A stretch of DNA of 64,000 bases from Coraliomargarita algicola (GCF_033878955.1 NZ_CP138858.1:4305001-4369000); one strand, 5' to 3'; shown: positions 35,807 through 45,777, numbered from the stretch's first letter. The notes: a model not told the origin generated them from the sequence alone. A program made the numbers and translations.

Positions 35807-36844
35807 TCAGAAGCTTTTAAGATATACGATTCCGTTTTGATCGCGAAAAGCCAGGCGCCCTTCACGAAGCCCTTCGAATTTTAGACCCGTTTCGGTTTGT
35901 ACGACGTCGCCGACGTTATACCGTTCGCCATCAACTATAATCATTGGCCGATAGCCCTGTCGAACACCGCCAATGTGAATATTGGAGAGATAGTCAGATG
36001 CGGCTTGCTTGTCTCGTTCGCTTGCTTGCTTGTCAGCTGCGTAGGTGTTCGGGGGCTGGGCGCTTGTTATCGATTCGGAATTGTTTGAGGCGATTTCGGA
36101 GTCGCTGTCAATGGTTGCCTCTGTCGAGGCCCCGGTCAGCGTGTCGATATCGGCTATAGGAAGTGTGGCGATTGTGGCCTTTGCCTTTTCGATGGGATTA
36201 TTGGACTGGGGCGAGTTTGTTGGGGTGGGGGCGCTTGGGAGGGAGACAGCTGCTGGCTCCTCGGTATCGCTTGAAGTCTGAAGGATTTTCCACAAGCCGT
36301 ATCCTGCGGCACTCAATACGAGTAGCAATATTAGGATGACGATGATACTTGGAAGTATGCTGTGCTTTGAGTTATTTTGTTCTTCGGCAGTATTTAAAGA
36401 GTGGATGGCTTCTTCCACCATGGCACCGGATTTCGGGTCCAGTATCGGCTTTTCGCTCTTGTTGCTCTGGATACTTTGCGGTCGTGGCTGGCTGGGGGGC
36501 TGAATCGTCGCTTTTTTGGCCGGCGTTTTGATTTCGGTATCTTGGATTTTATTACCAAAAGGATTACTGGGGTCAAACGCGGGTCTTGCCGTTTCTGGCC
36601 TTGCGGCTGTCTGTGGAGCTTCCGGAGCCTTTTGAGGCGTCTGGGGAATGGAAGCTTCGGCGGAGGCTGTACTAGTTTCAGCGGCAGTTTCCTGCATTTC
36701 TGACAAGCGCCTTAATTTCATCACGGGAGGCGCTTTGGCTGGCTCGGCCTTGGTGGTACTGCTGGCCTTGGGGTCAGTCTTCGCTTTCAGGTTACGCGAG
36801 AGTGTCAGCTTGACGGGAGGGCTCTCTTTGGAATCTTCGCTCAT
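35807..36844 (-). CDS. Single-helix membrane protein with a GspC-like C-terminal domain
   Basis: 345 residues. A cytoplasmic, Pro/Ala/Lys-rich disordered region of about 160 residues precedes one helix (SILPSIIVILILLLVLSAAG). A Ser/Thr/Ala-rich linker follows, then a C-terminal domain of about 60 residues. That domain (GYRPMIIVDGERYNVGDVV, then GRLAFRDQNGIVYLKSF) resembles the short beta repeats of GspC/PilP-like proteins; this is a weak match. The ATG at 36844 is chosen because the residues before it (from 36973) lack any pattern. No secretion genes are adjacent. Confidence 0.65.
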   Translation of the reverse strand: MSEDSKESPPVKLTLSRNLKAKTDPKASSTTKAEPAKAPPVMKLRRLSEMQETAAETSTASAEASIPQTPQKAPEAPQTAARPETARPAFDPSNPFGNKIQDTEIKTPAKKATIQPPSQPRPQSIQSNKSEKPILDPKSGAMVEEAIHSLNTAEEQNNSKHSILPSIIVILILLLVLSAAGYGLWKILQTSSDTEEPAAVSLPSAPTPTNSPQSNNPIEKAKATIATLPIADIDTLTGASTEATIDSDSEIASNNSESITSAQPPNTYAADKQASERDKQAASDYLSNIHIGGVRQGYRPMIIVDGERYNVGDVVQTETGLKFEGLREGRLAFRDQNGIVYLKSF

Positions 36845-37020
36845 AGTTAAGGGAGCTTTTACTTTGCAGCTTTTGATTCGCAGGCAAAGCCTATTTTGGT
36901 CTTTGGTTGAGCTTTTACAAAAGGCGGAAAAGTATAAGGCCCGCCCCCGATTGCTCAGAAGCGGACCTTTCACTAACCTAATAACCCCTAACTAACTCAA
37001 TGAAAAAGATTGTATGCCTA

Positions 37021-37326
37021 TTAAGAACATGCGGCGTGGGGGAATGTTCCTTCTTTTTGTGAAAATTTCCAACTAGCAAGATTGTGGACTCGGTGAGGGA
37101 GCTGTTCAGGAGGGAGTTGATCCCATTGGGCGAAGCCTGTTTGCTGCTGTGCGACTGCGGAGAGTGCGTCACTGATTGAGCAGTATTTATTAAGTTCGAT
37201 TTGTTGTTGGTTGGTGGAGAAAAAACTGAGGGTAAAGATGTTTTCGATTTCTGTGTCCGGTTCGACGCGAAATCCTCCGATGTCTGACTCGAAGTGTAGG
37301 CTTAAACTACTGTTGGATGCGGGCAT
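37021..37326 (-). CDS. Small hypothetical protein
   Basis: 101 residues, not recognised. It is rich in Ser and Gln, with no membrane segment or signal peptide. Codon usage looks normal for the window, and it stands alone between the GspC-like gene and xseA with about 75 bp before xseA's end. It may be a real small gene, but nothing confirms it. Confidence 0.5.
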   Translation of the reverse strand: MPASNSSLSLHFESDIGGFRVEPDTEIENIFTLSFFSTNQQQIELNKYCSISDALSAVAQQQTGFAQWDQLPPEQLPHRVHNLASWKFSQKEGTFPHAACS

Positions 37327-37400
37327 TTAAGCATAATACATGTTCAGGCCAAATTTTACTATCAAGTGATTCTCGTATATTACAGGTGTGGATTGCTTAA

Positions 37401-38747
37401 TTAAACGTCTGTTTTGAGCCAAATTTCGCCATCATGGAAACGAGCGTTTAGTTTAGCTTCCTTTTTAGCGAGAGCAGCTCGGTCGATGATTTTTCCTTCG
37501 CTGTTTTGGATGACGGCGTAGCCCCGTTGTAATGTGGCCTGTAAGCTTCCGTTGTTGAGGCGATGTTGCAGGGTGTGGATCTTTTCCTGTTTGTGGGCTG
37601 CGGCGAGTGAAGTTGCGCGCTGCAAGCGTCGGGCGCAATTGGCTAGGTTTTGCTCGGCGATGCCGAGTCTTGTTTTCGGGTGTTGTTCTGCGATCCGTTG
37701 AGCGTATTTTGCGAGTGCTTGCTGTTCGGTGCTTATACGCCGCGATAAATTGCGACTGAGGCGGTTTTCCAAGTCATCGAGCTGCATACCAAAGTGCTGT
37801 ACTTTACGCTCGGGGGCGATGATACGCATGCGTGCATCGAAATCTCGTAGACGGGTGCGGTATTCTGACAGATAATTGTCTATCCACGCGTTTAAATCGC
37901 TGTGTGCATCTTCTAGGCGAGCGACGGCTTCGATGTAAAGTGAAGAGATGAGCTCGGCTGCGCCAGAGGGTGTTTCGGCCCGTTGGTCGGCGGCATAATC
38001 GCTTAATACGGTGTCGATTTCGTGGCCAATTGCTGAAATGACTGGCAATGGACATGCGGCCACTGCCCGCGCGAGCAGTTCTTCATTAAAGGCCCACAAG
38101 TCTTCGATACTACCACCGCCCCGTGTGAGAACTATCAGGTCAAAACCTGGGCTGGCAGCTGCATGTTGCAACATTGCAGCCACTTCCTCGGCGGCCCCTT
38201 TGCCCTGGACTTTTGCGGGAAAAATGACGACTTCACCAGAAAATTCGCGTCGCCGGAGTATGCGTAGGAAATCTCGTACTGCAGCGCCAGTGGGGGAGGT
38301 AATCACCGCAATCTTGCGTGGTAATGCGGGGAGCCTTTTTTTACGCTCGGAGGCAAAGAGTCCTTCGGCGGCGAGCTTGCGCTTTAGTCGTTCAAATTCC
38401 ATTTGTAGGCGGCCTTCACCGCTTTGAATGGCGACTTTTGCAATCAATTGATAGCGGCCGTGTGGTTCGAAGACTGAAATGTCGCCTAATAGCTGCACTT
38501 CCATGCCGTCCTTTAGTTCGAAGCTTTGGCGGGCTGCATCGCGGGCGAAGAGCGCGCAGGGGAGTTGGCTGCCTGCATCTTTGAGTGAGAAATAAATATG
38601 TCCGGAGCTTTGCTTGCGCAGGTTGGAGACTTCGCCCTGAACCCAAACTCGCGAAAAGTTATCTTCTAGCTGAGCTTTAATCAGACGTGTGAGAGCCGTG
38701 ACCTTGATTACTTGACCGGCCGGAGGTGTGAGTAAGTTATCCAACAT
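37401..38747 (-). CDS. xseA: Exodeoxyribonuclease VII large subunit
   Basis: 448 residues. XseA degrades single-stranded DNA to acid-soluble oligonucleotides together with several XseB subunits. The N-terminal OB-fold (VWVQGEVSNLRKQSSGHIYFSLKD), the catalytic-domain motifs AVITSPTGAAVRDFL, TRGGGSIEDLWAFN and AIGHEIDTVLSDYAAD, and the long coiled-coil C-terminus are complete. I use the ATG at 38747; 38795 adds 16 odd residues. The start overlaps the TVP38-like gene by 11 bp. No xseB is nearby. Confidence 0.95.
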   Translation of the reverse strand: MLDNLLTPPAGQVIKVTALTRLIKAQLEDNFSRVWVQGEVSNLRKQSSGHIYFSLKDAGSQLPCALFARDAARQSFELKDGMEVQLLGDISVFEPHGRYQLIAKVAIQSGEGRLQMEFERLKRKLAAEGLFASERKKRLPALPRKIAVITSPTGAAVRDFLRILRRREFSGEVVIFPAKVQGKGAAEEVAAMLQHAAASPGFDLIVLTRGGGSIEDLWAFNEELLARAVAACPLPVISAIGHEIDTVLSDYAADQRAETPSGAAELISSLYIEAVARLEDAHSDLNAWIDNYLSEYRTRLRDFDARMRIIAPERKVQHFGMQLDDLENRLSRNLSRRISTEQQALAKYAQRIAEQHPKTRLGIAEQNLANCARRLQRATSLAAAHKQEKIHTLQHRLNNGSLQATLQRGYAVIQNSEGKIIDRAALAKKEAKLNARFHDGEIWLKTDV

Positions 38748-39424
38748 TCTCAGTATTCTTTCGACTCCACATACGTGTGGCAAGAATGAGCACAATTAAA
38801 ACGACAATGCCAGTGATTGCCCAGCCGATTTGCCCTTTGAATATAGCTCCGCCGGTGACCACGAAGCCAGCGGTCCACAGGCTGGTTGTGGGGATGGAGA
38901 CCAGTAAGTAGGGGCGAAGGCGCATGCCTAGTATGCCTAATACGATATTTTGTAAGGCATAGGGGATGCCTGGGGTGAGCCGCATAATCAAACCCAGGCG
39001 CAGTGCGTTGCCATCGCTCATTTCTGGTAGCTCACGATGGCGTAATACGTAGCGCGTGAGTAGGTCGCGTAAAGGGCCCGCGGCCAATGCGTAGGTCCAA
39101 ATGCTGCACAGGCTTTGTGCGCTGATTGCCAGTGCCAAGGTCGCTGGTATTCCATAGCGCGGTGTCAGCACTACGCCGAAAAGGATCAATACCGGGCTGC
39201 TTGGAAAGCCGATTCCCGGCAAGGTGGCGAGTACCTGCGATCAGTGCCCATGGGTTCGCTTCAAGCAAGGTGTGTCCTTGGTCCAACAGGTCCAACCAAT
39301 AGGAGAGCTCTGGGTGAGTGTGCCAGAGTAGATAGACCGCCAAAGCTGAAAAGACCGCAGGGATCAACAGCAGCGCCATATTGCGCCGAAGTCTACGTGT
39401 GTGCTTGGGGGTGGATTTTTCCAT
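38737..39424 (-). pseudogene. TVP38/TMEM64 (VTT domain) membrane protein, frameshifted
   Basis: Two overlapping frames together encode one VTT-domain protein of about 230 residues, a family of multi-helix membrane proteins (DedA/TVP38 group, possibly lipid scramblase-like). The N-terminal frame from 39424 reads to NPWALIAGT. The rest (LATLPGIGFPSSPVLILFG and on to the stop at 38737) is in another frame. The junction is at about 39228-39234, where one base seems missing from GGTACTCGCC. Everything else looks intact, so this is a recent mutation or a sequencing error. The 3' end overlaps xseA by 11 bp. Confidence 0.8.
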
Positions 39425-39559
39425 CGTGCGTACGTTGGAGAGTTTCGTTGGAACTGGCTAGATTTTTGTATGGAAGTGATACGAATCGCGTCTTTGTAGT
39501 GAATCTGCCCGATAACGCTGGCTTGCCACTCGCTCGAAAGCACTTAGCGTGCGTGTTTT

Positions 39560-40198
39560 ATGGAAGAAGATAACGAACCTACGGGTGCCTCAATGGTGCC
39601 ACTTGCACTTGCTTTGCTCGCCATTGTCCTCGGTGGTGCGGGCCTGTATTTTGGGCTGAATGCCAATCAGCGGATTACGCCTCTGACCGAGTCGGTCGAT
39701 GAGGGCAGCAGTGCGGCCGCTCGTATTGATAAACAACTTGCAAGTCTGGATACGCGAATCGATGAATTGACGGCTCAAAATCTGAAGCTTAAGGAGACCA
39801 TCCAGCGCCTGGGGCGCGAGAGCTCTCAAACGCTTCGCTTGGCGAATCAAGCTGGCTCTGGTGTGGAGTCCAATCGAGATGAACTCATTAAGCTTGCACA
39901 AAAAATGAGCGAATTAGCCAGTACCGGGGTGCGTCCCGCTGCTTCAGCTCGTCCTAGCTCTGCAGCGACGACTTCCGCGGCTCCTGCGGTTACCGATTCC
40001 GTGAGTGCGGAGGGGGAGCAGGCACAGCCTGCTGAGAATCATGGAGCGGGGGCGATCTATAAAATTCAGTCCGGTGACACATTTGCCAAAATCGCAAGCC
40101 TCAAGGGAGTGAGCCTCGATGCCTTGCTGACTGCGAATCCTGATGCCGACCCTCGGCGTCTGCGTATTGGGCAGGAAATTACCATCCCGGCGAACTAA
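39560..40198 (+). CDS. LysM domain protein with coiled coil
   Basis: 212 residues. An N-terminal helix (about 11-33) anchors the protein. A coiled-coil region follows (about 45-118), then an Ala/Ser-rich linker and a C-terminal LysM domain (YKIQSGDTFAKIASLKGV, ANPDADPRRLRIGQEITIPA) that binds peptidoglycan N-acetylglucosamine. It is probably a periplasmic cell-wall tether. The stop TAA shares one base with the next start codon, so it is coupled to the Nudix gene. Confidence 0.88.
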   Translation: MEEDNEPTGASMVPLALALLAIVLGGAGLYFGLNANQRITPLTESVDEGSSAAARIDKQLASLDTRIDELTAQNLKLKETIQRLGRESSQTLRLANQAGSGVESNRDELIKLAQKMSELASTGVRPAASARPSSAATTSAAPAVTDSVSAEGEQAQPAENHGAGAIYKIQSGDTFAKIASLKGVSLDALLTANPDADPRRLRIGQEITIPAN

Positions 40199-40764
40199 TG
40201 ACTGCTAGCCTTTCTGGTCAGGAGCCGCCGCGATGGGAGATCGTGAATGATCGCTTGCTCAATGCATGTCAGGTTTGGGACTTGCGTGAGCGCCGCTATC
40301 GTCATCCTAAAACAGGTAAGGAGGGCGACTTTTACTATCTCGATTCACGGGATTGGGTGATCGTTGTTGCCCGAACGGTGGCGGGCGAGCTGGTGCTGAT
40401 CCGGCAATTTCGTTGGGGCTCGGATGAACTCTCGTGGGAATTGCCCGGTGGCATCATTGATGCCGGTGAAGATGTGGTCACTGCTGGCCTGCGTGAATTG
40501 CAAGAAGAGACGGGCTACGCCGCTAAGAGTGGACGCTTGATCGGCCGTGCGCGTCCCAATCCGGCTATTTTAAATAATTTCTGCCATGTGGTTTTGGCGG
40601 AGGACGTAGAACTTAGTGCGAGCGGTACCGATTGGGATGAGCACGAGGAGATCGAGGTGCGCGCTTTACCTGAAGCCACCGTGATGCAGTGGGTGCGTGA
40701 GTTTAAGATCGGCCATGCGCTGGCTCTCAACGGCTTATTGTTTTACCAGTTGGATAAAGCTTAA
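40198..40764 (+). CDS. Nudix hydrolase, ADP-ribose pyrophosphatase-like
   Basis: 188 residues. The Nudix box GIIDAGEDVVTAGLRELQEE (near residues 85-104, followed by TGY) fits the G-x5-E-x7-RE-U-x-EE-x-G-U pattern with all metal-binding glutamates. The YYLDSRDWVIVVART and LIRQFRWGSDE segments resemble ADP-ribose pyrophosphatases. The substrate is not proven. It overlaps the LysM gene by one base and precedes the AsmA-like gene. Confidence 0.88.
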   Translation: MTASLSGQEPPRWEIVNDRLLNACQVWDLRERRYRHPKTGKEGDFYYLDSRDWVIVVARTVAGELVLIRQFRWGSDELSWELPGGIIDAGEDVVTAGLRELQEETGYAAKSGRLIGRARPNPAILNNFCHVVLAEDVELSASGTDWDEHEEIEVRALPEATVMQWVREFKIGHALALNGLLFYQLDKA

Positions 40765-40832
40765 TACTTCACTGAGGAACCTTGCGCCTGAGTGAATGAC
40801 AGATATAGTATCAGCAGCTAACTGTTTATACT

Positions 40833-43790
40833 ATGAAAACCCTGATTCGTATTTTTCTCGCCCTGTTCGTGTTTCTCGTGATCGCCGTGGGGCTTGGCTA
40901 CTTCGTCGTAACGCGACCAGCTGTTCAAAAGAAACTGGTAGAGAGCCAACTTCCAGCCGGAAGCTCAATTAAGTTTGTACAGGTGACGCCTGGCAGTCTG
41001 GAATTGACCGACTTAAATTTACGGCTGGAGGATGGCACCACCGCTAAGCTAGACCGGCTTTATTCTCAGTTCTCTCTCGTTGCGGCGCTTTTCAACGATA
41101 CGATTGAACTGCGCGGGCTTCAGATTGATGGTCTAGTGGTTAAATTACCAGAAGCTGTTGCGGCAACCGCGCCCAGCGAATCACCGACTGCGGGCAGCGC
41201 TCCTAGTGCACCCGCGGCTTCGAGTGAAACTCCGGAGTCGGCTACAGCATCGGCGCAATCGCCCCTCGATGCGCTGTACGATCTCGGGGACCTCAGTTTA
41301 TTGTTCGATATTGATTCTGTGCAGCTCAATGGGGCATTGATCGATGCGTCCAGAAATCGCTATGTTTTTGATCTGAAATCAGACTCGCTTGCACCGGGAC
41401 GGCAGACGACGGTCGAGAGCACACTCAAGTTGGAGTCGCAGCAAGTGCTACAAGGCGGGCTTAAGGATTTCGCTTCGCATGCGCGCCTGATCTTTACTCA
41501 AAAGCAATCCGGCGGTTTTGAGCAAGTGCGTGTCGAGTCGCAAACCTCTGGCAGTGATGTCAACGGGGGAGATTTGCTGTCAGTCTCGCAAACATTGGAG
41601 CTGTCGATCAACGGATTTGAGAAATCTGCGAGCATTGCTCTCAACTTTAGCGCGGACTTGCCACAGCCCGAAGTGTTTGCGCCTGAATTGATCGGACTGC
41701 AAGGACTGTCCTTACGTGGTGAGCTCCAGGCGACTGCAGCAGGTAATGCCTTATCATTGCAGACTGCCGACTTGAATGCCGCCTCCAAGGGCAGCACAGT
41801 TGCTTTAGTTAAACTCAAGCAAAGCTTAAACTTAGGTGGAGAGCAGCAGTTTACAGGTGAGTTGATGCAGGTGGACTTGATTCATTTACCCTTAACTTGG
41901 CTGAACCCTTGGTTGAGCAATGGATTGCAAGTTTCAGGTGAGCCCTTTTCGGCTCAAATTGTCTTATCTGGCCAGAGCCATGGCGCGCTCGAAGTGAAAA
42001 CACTTTCTCCGCTGCAAATCGGTCCTTTCTCGCTCTATCAGAATCAGGGAGCATTGTTAGACGAAGTTAGCTTGCGAATGAATCCCATCGTTCGGGTCGA
42101 CGCAGACCAGACCCTACACTTTGATTTAGATGAGTTTCAATTACTCGACCGCTATGGTGCGGTCATTAGCGGAACTGCCAGTGGCTACAAAAGCCCGAGT
42201 GCGAATGCGTCCCCGCTCGCTGGTTTACAAACTAAAGCTCAGTTCGATATCGGTTTATCTGAGCTTCTGCAGCAACCTGCACTCGTCGGCATGGCCAGTG
42301 TGCTTGCGGGGCAAGCCCGAGTGAATATCGAGGTCGATGGCGAGGCCGAGTATCCCGCACAATTACAGGCTCAGATTATCGGTTTACGTGCTCGCGACCT
42401 ACCCGGCTCTAGGCAGGACTATCGCTTGGCGGCACAACTCAAGCAAAATGGAAGTGGCAGCTATGTGATCGGCTCAAATTTTCAGGCTGGCTCGGAACGT
42501 GAGCCGAGCACCAGCTTACAATTGGCTGGTCAAGCACAGCTCGAAAAGCAGCCCATGACCTTCAAACTCGATCTGACTGGCGCGCGTATTTTACAGGCCG
42601 ATATCGACCTGCTATTGGCGGCATTACAGTCCCGAGGCACTGCGACAAACAGTTCAAATATGAGTGAGTCGCCAGCTTTGCCTCCTTCCACTTCCCCCGT
42701 CGCAACTACGCCCACTCGCACTGGATCCAATCGCGAGTCTACAATGTCGCAAAGTCCAGCCTGGGCGGATCTCGATGGTGAAGTAGGCATCAAACTGGAT
42801 GCGATCACGCTGCAATCTGGTCACACCATTACCGGCGTGAATGCCTCAGCAAAAATATCCGAAGCCTTACTGGCAGTCCGCGACCTAGAGGCCAATCTGC
42901 AAGGAGGCAGCTTGGATGGAAGTGCACAGGTCGCTTTCGACCCGAATGCGGAGCATGCATATCGAGTGAGCAGCGCATTGAGCTTTCAAAATTTCGACCC
43001 AGCCATTTTTTCCAAGAAAAGCTCCGGCAGTTTCCCCGTTCAGGGGCTCTTTGATGGTCATTTCAACCTAACTGGTGCAGGGGAGAGTTTGGAACAGGCA
43101 TTTGAGGACTCGGAAGCAGATCTCTTGGTGTCGGGGCGTGAAGGGGTGTTGACCGCCTTCGAGCTGGATGAACGTAGTCAGTTAGGCTTAATTGGAGCCA
43201 GTATCCTGGGCCAGAGCCTCAATCGCCCCGGCATCACCGCAATGGCCGAAGCAGTTCCATATTTTAAGAATATGAAATTTTCAAACTTCACGCTCAAGCT
43301 TAGCCGGGAACAGGACAAGAAAGTTCGCATTCCAGAGCTCCGCTTTGTCGGTGATAATCTTCTGATTGATGGAGCAGGCGTTATTGCCGCCAGTAGCCTG
43401 AGCGAAGTCCTCAGCCAACCGCTCGACCTCACGCTAGGCTTAGGCGCCAAAGGACGTTTAGTCGACTACCTCGAAACATTACAGCTACTCGGGCCGAATA
43501 CAAACGCCGATGGCTTCCGCACTTGGAACCAAGATATTAAAATAGGGGGCAGCTTAGGCGATCCCAATACAAGTGCACTCAAAGACCTTTTAAACAACGC
43601 TGCACGCAGCGCGCTCAGTAAATCAGAGAAGACCCCAACGACGACTCCAAGCAACACGCTAATTCCCGGTCAAAATACCGAAGGCCAGGAGCTCGATGCC
43701 GTGCCTCAAGAAAAGAAAAAGACCAAGGATGAAAAACGTCGCGACGACATCGAGATGGGCCTCGATCTGCTCAATTCTGTATTCGGCTGA
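40833..43790 (+). CDS. AsmA-like envelope protein
   Basis: 985 residues. One N-terminal helix (about 5-26) is followed by a very long beta-rich periplasmic region. The N-terminal stretch of strand-turn units (IKFVQVTPGSLELTDLNLRL) and the C-terminal pattern GREGVLTAFELDERSQLG resemble the AsmA/TamB group of lipid-transfer or outer-membrane assembly proteins. Two Ser/Pro/Thr-rich linkers (about 110-140 and 605-640) split the body. The length is within the wide family range. The role is inferred from the fold only. Confidence 0.75.
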   Translation: MKTLIRIFLALFVFLVIAVGLGYFVVTRPAVQKKLVESQLPAGSSIKFVQVTPGSLELTDLNLRLEDGTTAKLDRLYSQFSLVAALFNDTIELRGLQIDGLVVKLPEAVAATAPSESPTAGSAPSAPAASSETPESATASAQSPLDALYDLGDLSLLFDIDSVQLNGALIDASRNRYVFDLKSDSLAPGRQTTVESTLKLESQQVLQGGLKDFASHARLIFTQKQSGGFEQVRVESQTSGSDVNGGDLLSVSQTLELSINGFEKSASIALNFSADLPQPEVFAPELIGLQGLSLRGELQATAAGNALSLQTADLNAASKGSTVALVKLKQSLNLGGEQQFTGELMQVDLIHLPLTWLNPWLSNGLQVSGEPFSAQIVLSGQSHGALEVKTLSPLQIGPFSLYQNQGALLDEVSLRMNPIVRVDADQTLHFDLDEFQLLDRYGAVISGTASGYKSPSANASPLAGLQTKAQFDIGLSELLQQPALVGMASVLAGQARVNIEVDGEAEYPAQLQAQIIGLRARDLPGSRQDYRLAAQLKQNGSGSYVIGSNFQAGSEREPSTSLQLAGQAQLEKQPMTFKLDLTGARILQADIDLLLAALQSRGTATNSSNMSESPALPPSTSPVATTPTRTGSNRESTMSQSPAWADLDGEVGIKLDAITLQSGHTITGVNASAKISEALLAVRDLEANLQGGSLDGSAQVAFDPNAEHAYRVSSALSFQNFDPAIFSKKSSGSFPVQGLFDGHFNLTGAGESLEQAFEDSEADLLVSGREGVLTAFELDERSQLGLIGASILGQSLNRPGITAMAEAVPYFKNMKFSNFTLKLSREQDKKVRIPELRFVGDNLLIDGAGVIAASSLSEVLSQPLDLTLGLGAKGRLVDYLETLQLLGPNTNADGFRTWNQDIKIGGSLGDPNTSALKDLLNNAARSALSKSEKTPTTTPSNTLIPGQNTEGQELDAVPQEKKKTKDEKRRDDIEMGLDLLNSVFG

Positions 43791-43838
43791 GCGGCGGCTG
43801 GATCCTGTCAACAACTAAAAAACTCATGCTTGTAGCTA

Positions 43839-44598
43839 TCAAGCCTTCAAGCCTTCAGCGATTGCCGCTTCTTGCAGCAGATTGATTTCTGCGATGCCCT
43901 TAGCGCCCAGGTCGAGCAAAGTATTCATTTCATCGCGATCAAAAGTAGCCTCTTCGCCCGAGCTCTGGACTTCCACGTATTTACCAGAGCCAGTCATGAC
44001 AAGGTTCGCATCCACTGTGGCGTCCTTATCCTCTACGTAGTTCAGGTCCAGTATCGGCGTATTTTGGAAAACACCCACAGAGACCGCCGCCACGGAATCA
44101 ACAAACGGATTCTCATTCAGTTTGCCGTCCGCGATCAACTTTTGCACTGCGATCTGTGCCGCCACGTAGGCGCCCGTAATTGAGGCCGTGCGCGTGCCAC
44201 CGTCGGCCTGCAGCACATCGCAGTCGATCCAAATCGTCTTGCCTGTCAATTTCTTGAGATCGAAGACCGCACGTAGCGAACGTCCGATCAGACGTTGAAT
44301 TTCGATGGTGCGACCGTCTGCCTTTCCGCGGCTAATATCACGCTGCTTACGGTCCAGTGTGCTATAGGGCAGCATCGAGGTACTCCGCAGTCATCCAGCC
44401 ACCTTCAACTTTTTGCGCTCGCATCCAACCGGGCACACGCTCGTCCACCGAAGCCGCGCAAATCACACGTGTCTTTTCAAAGCTCACCAAAACTGAGCCC
44501 AGCGCGTGTGGAGCAATACCAGTTTCAAAAGAAATCGGACGAAGTTGGTCAACAGCGCGACCATCAGGCCGCGCAAAAGGTGCTAGAGTATCTGTCAT
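43839..44598 (-). pseudogene. rph: Ribonuclease PH, frameshifted
   Basis: Ribonuclease PH trims tRNA 3' ends by phosphorolysis. The N-terminal frame (44598 to about 44377) reads RPDGRAVDQLRPISFETGI up to GGWMTAEY. The rest, MLPYSTLDRKQRDI through EIQRLIGRSLRAV and DCDVLQADGGTRTASITG, is in another frame to 43839. At 44376-44379 the minus strand reads TACCTCGATG where one base fewer would give TAC-TCG-ATG and a seamless protein of about 252 residues. This is one extra base. No other damage is seen, so it is either a recent mutation or a sequencing error. Confidence 0.88.
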
Positions 44599-44722
44599 GA
44601 GAAGCATCTAGTTCGCGATGCCCTGGCTTTTCAATCAATAAGCACAGTTCCTTCCATATTAATAACCAGGCTATAAGAATTAGGTTGACTTAGTTGAGAG
44701 AATGCCGATGGTAGTGGGGAGT

Positions 44723-45766
44723 ATGAAGGTTCGTCGCAAAAAGGTCCATGGGCAGGATGCGGTTTATCATTGCATGACGCGGGTTGTGAATGGGGAGCGC
44801 TTGTTCCAGGATCGTGAGAAGGAGATGCTGCGTAAAATGATCTGGCAGGTGGCGGATTTTTGCGGGGTGCAGGTGCTGACTTATTGTGTGATGTCGAATC
44901 ACTTTCACGTGCTCTTGCGTGTGCCGGATCGTCAGCAGGTGGATGATTCTGAGTTGATGCGCCGCTATCAGGTGCTGTACCCGAAGCCTACCAAGTATCA
45001 GGCGGATTCGGTCAAGGTGCTGCGCTCTCACTTGCAAGCGGACTCTGAGGAGGCGCAGCAGTTGCGTGCGAAATTATTGGCGCGCATGGGCGATGTCTCT
45101 GAATATATGAAGGCGGTGAAGCAGCGCTTTTCAGTCTGGTTTAATCGTAATCATAAGCGCTATGGCACTCTGTGGGCGGACCGTTTTAAATCGGTGCTGG
45201 TTGAGGGGCAGGGGAACGCGCTGCAAACGATGGCCGCGTATATTGACTTGAATCCGGTTCGGGCCGGTTTGGCAGAAGATCCGAAGGATTATCGCTTCTG
45301 TGGCTATGCGGAGGCGGTGGCCTCGCTTGGCTCTGTGAGCTCAGGGGGCACAGAAGACTCCAAGTCGAAGGTGGAAGCTCGGGTGGGATGTCGAGCTGGT
45401 TTGTTGCATGTTTGGAGTGACCACTTGTCGTCGGGAGCTGGTTTGGCAGAGGCCTTGATGCAGCATCGTCAGTTGATCTTTGGTAAGCGAGCGGCGGATG
45501 CTGGCCTGTCTGAGGTGGAGCGTGCGGCTGCTTTGAAGGTGCTGAATGAAGAGGGCGGGCAATTACCGAAATCGGTGATGCTGCGCTGCCGGGTGCGTTA
45601 TTTTACCGACGGTGCGATTCTGGGCTCGGCTGAGTTTGTGCGTGGCTTTGCGGGTGCGTGGCAAATGGAGCGTGGGCGTAAGCATCCTCCGAAGGTGAAT
45701 GCGATGCGTGGTGATTGGGGTGGCTTGGCTGTGATTCAGGGGCTGCGAAGGCAGGTGTTTGGATGA
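44723..45766 (+). mobile_element. REP-associated tyrosine transposase (RAYT, Y1_Tnp family)
   Basis: 347 residues, a HUH single-strand transposase of the IS200/IS605 group in its domesticated, REP-associated form. The HUH motif is SNHFHVLL (His60, His62) and the catalytic Tyr is probably Y128 in SEYMKAVKQRF, followed by FNRNHKRYGTLWADRFKS and the AAYIDLNPVRAGL segment typical of RAYTs. An additional C-terminal domain of about 140 residues has a helix-turn-helix-like part (RCRVRYFTDGAILGSAEFVR). No terminal repeats flank it, as is usual for RAYTs. Starts at 44702 or 44708 are also possible. A REP-like pair lies at 58021-58092. Confidence 0.88.
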
Positions 45767-45777
45767 GGCAACCGGCT

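Noticed and set aside
40768..40796. Hairpin (TTCACT/AGTGAA with inner AGG/CCT) as a terminator between the Nudix and AsmA-like genes
   Set aside because: There is a stem but no T-run, so intrinsic termination is unlikely.
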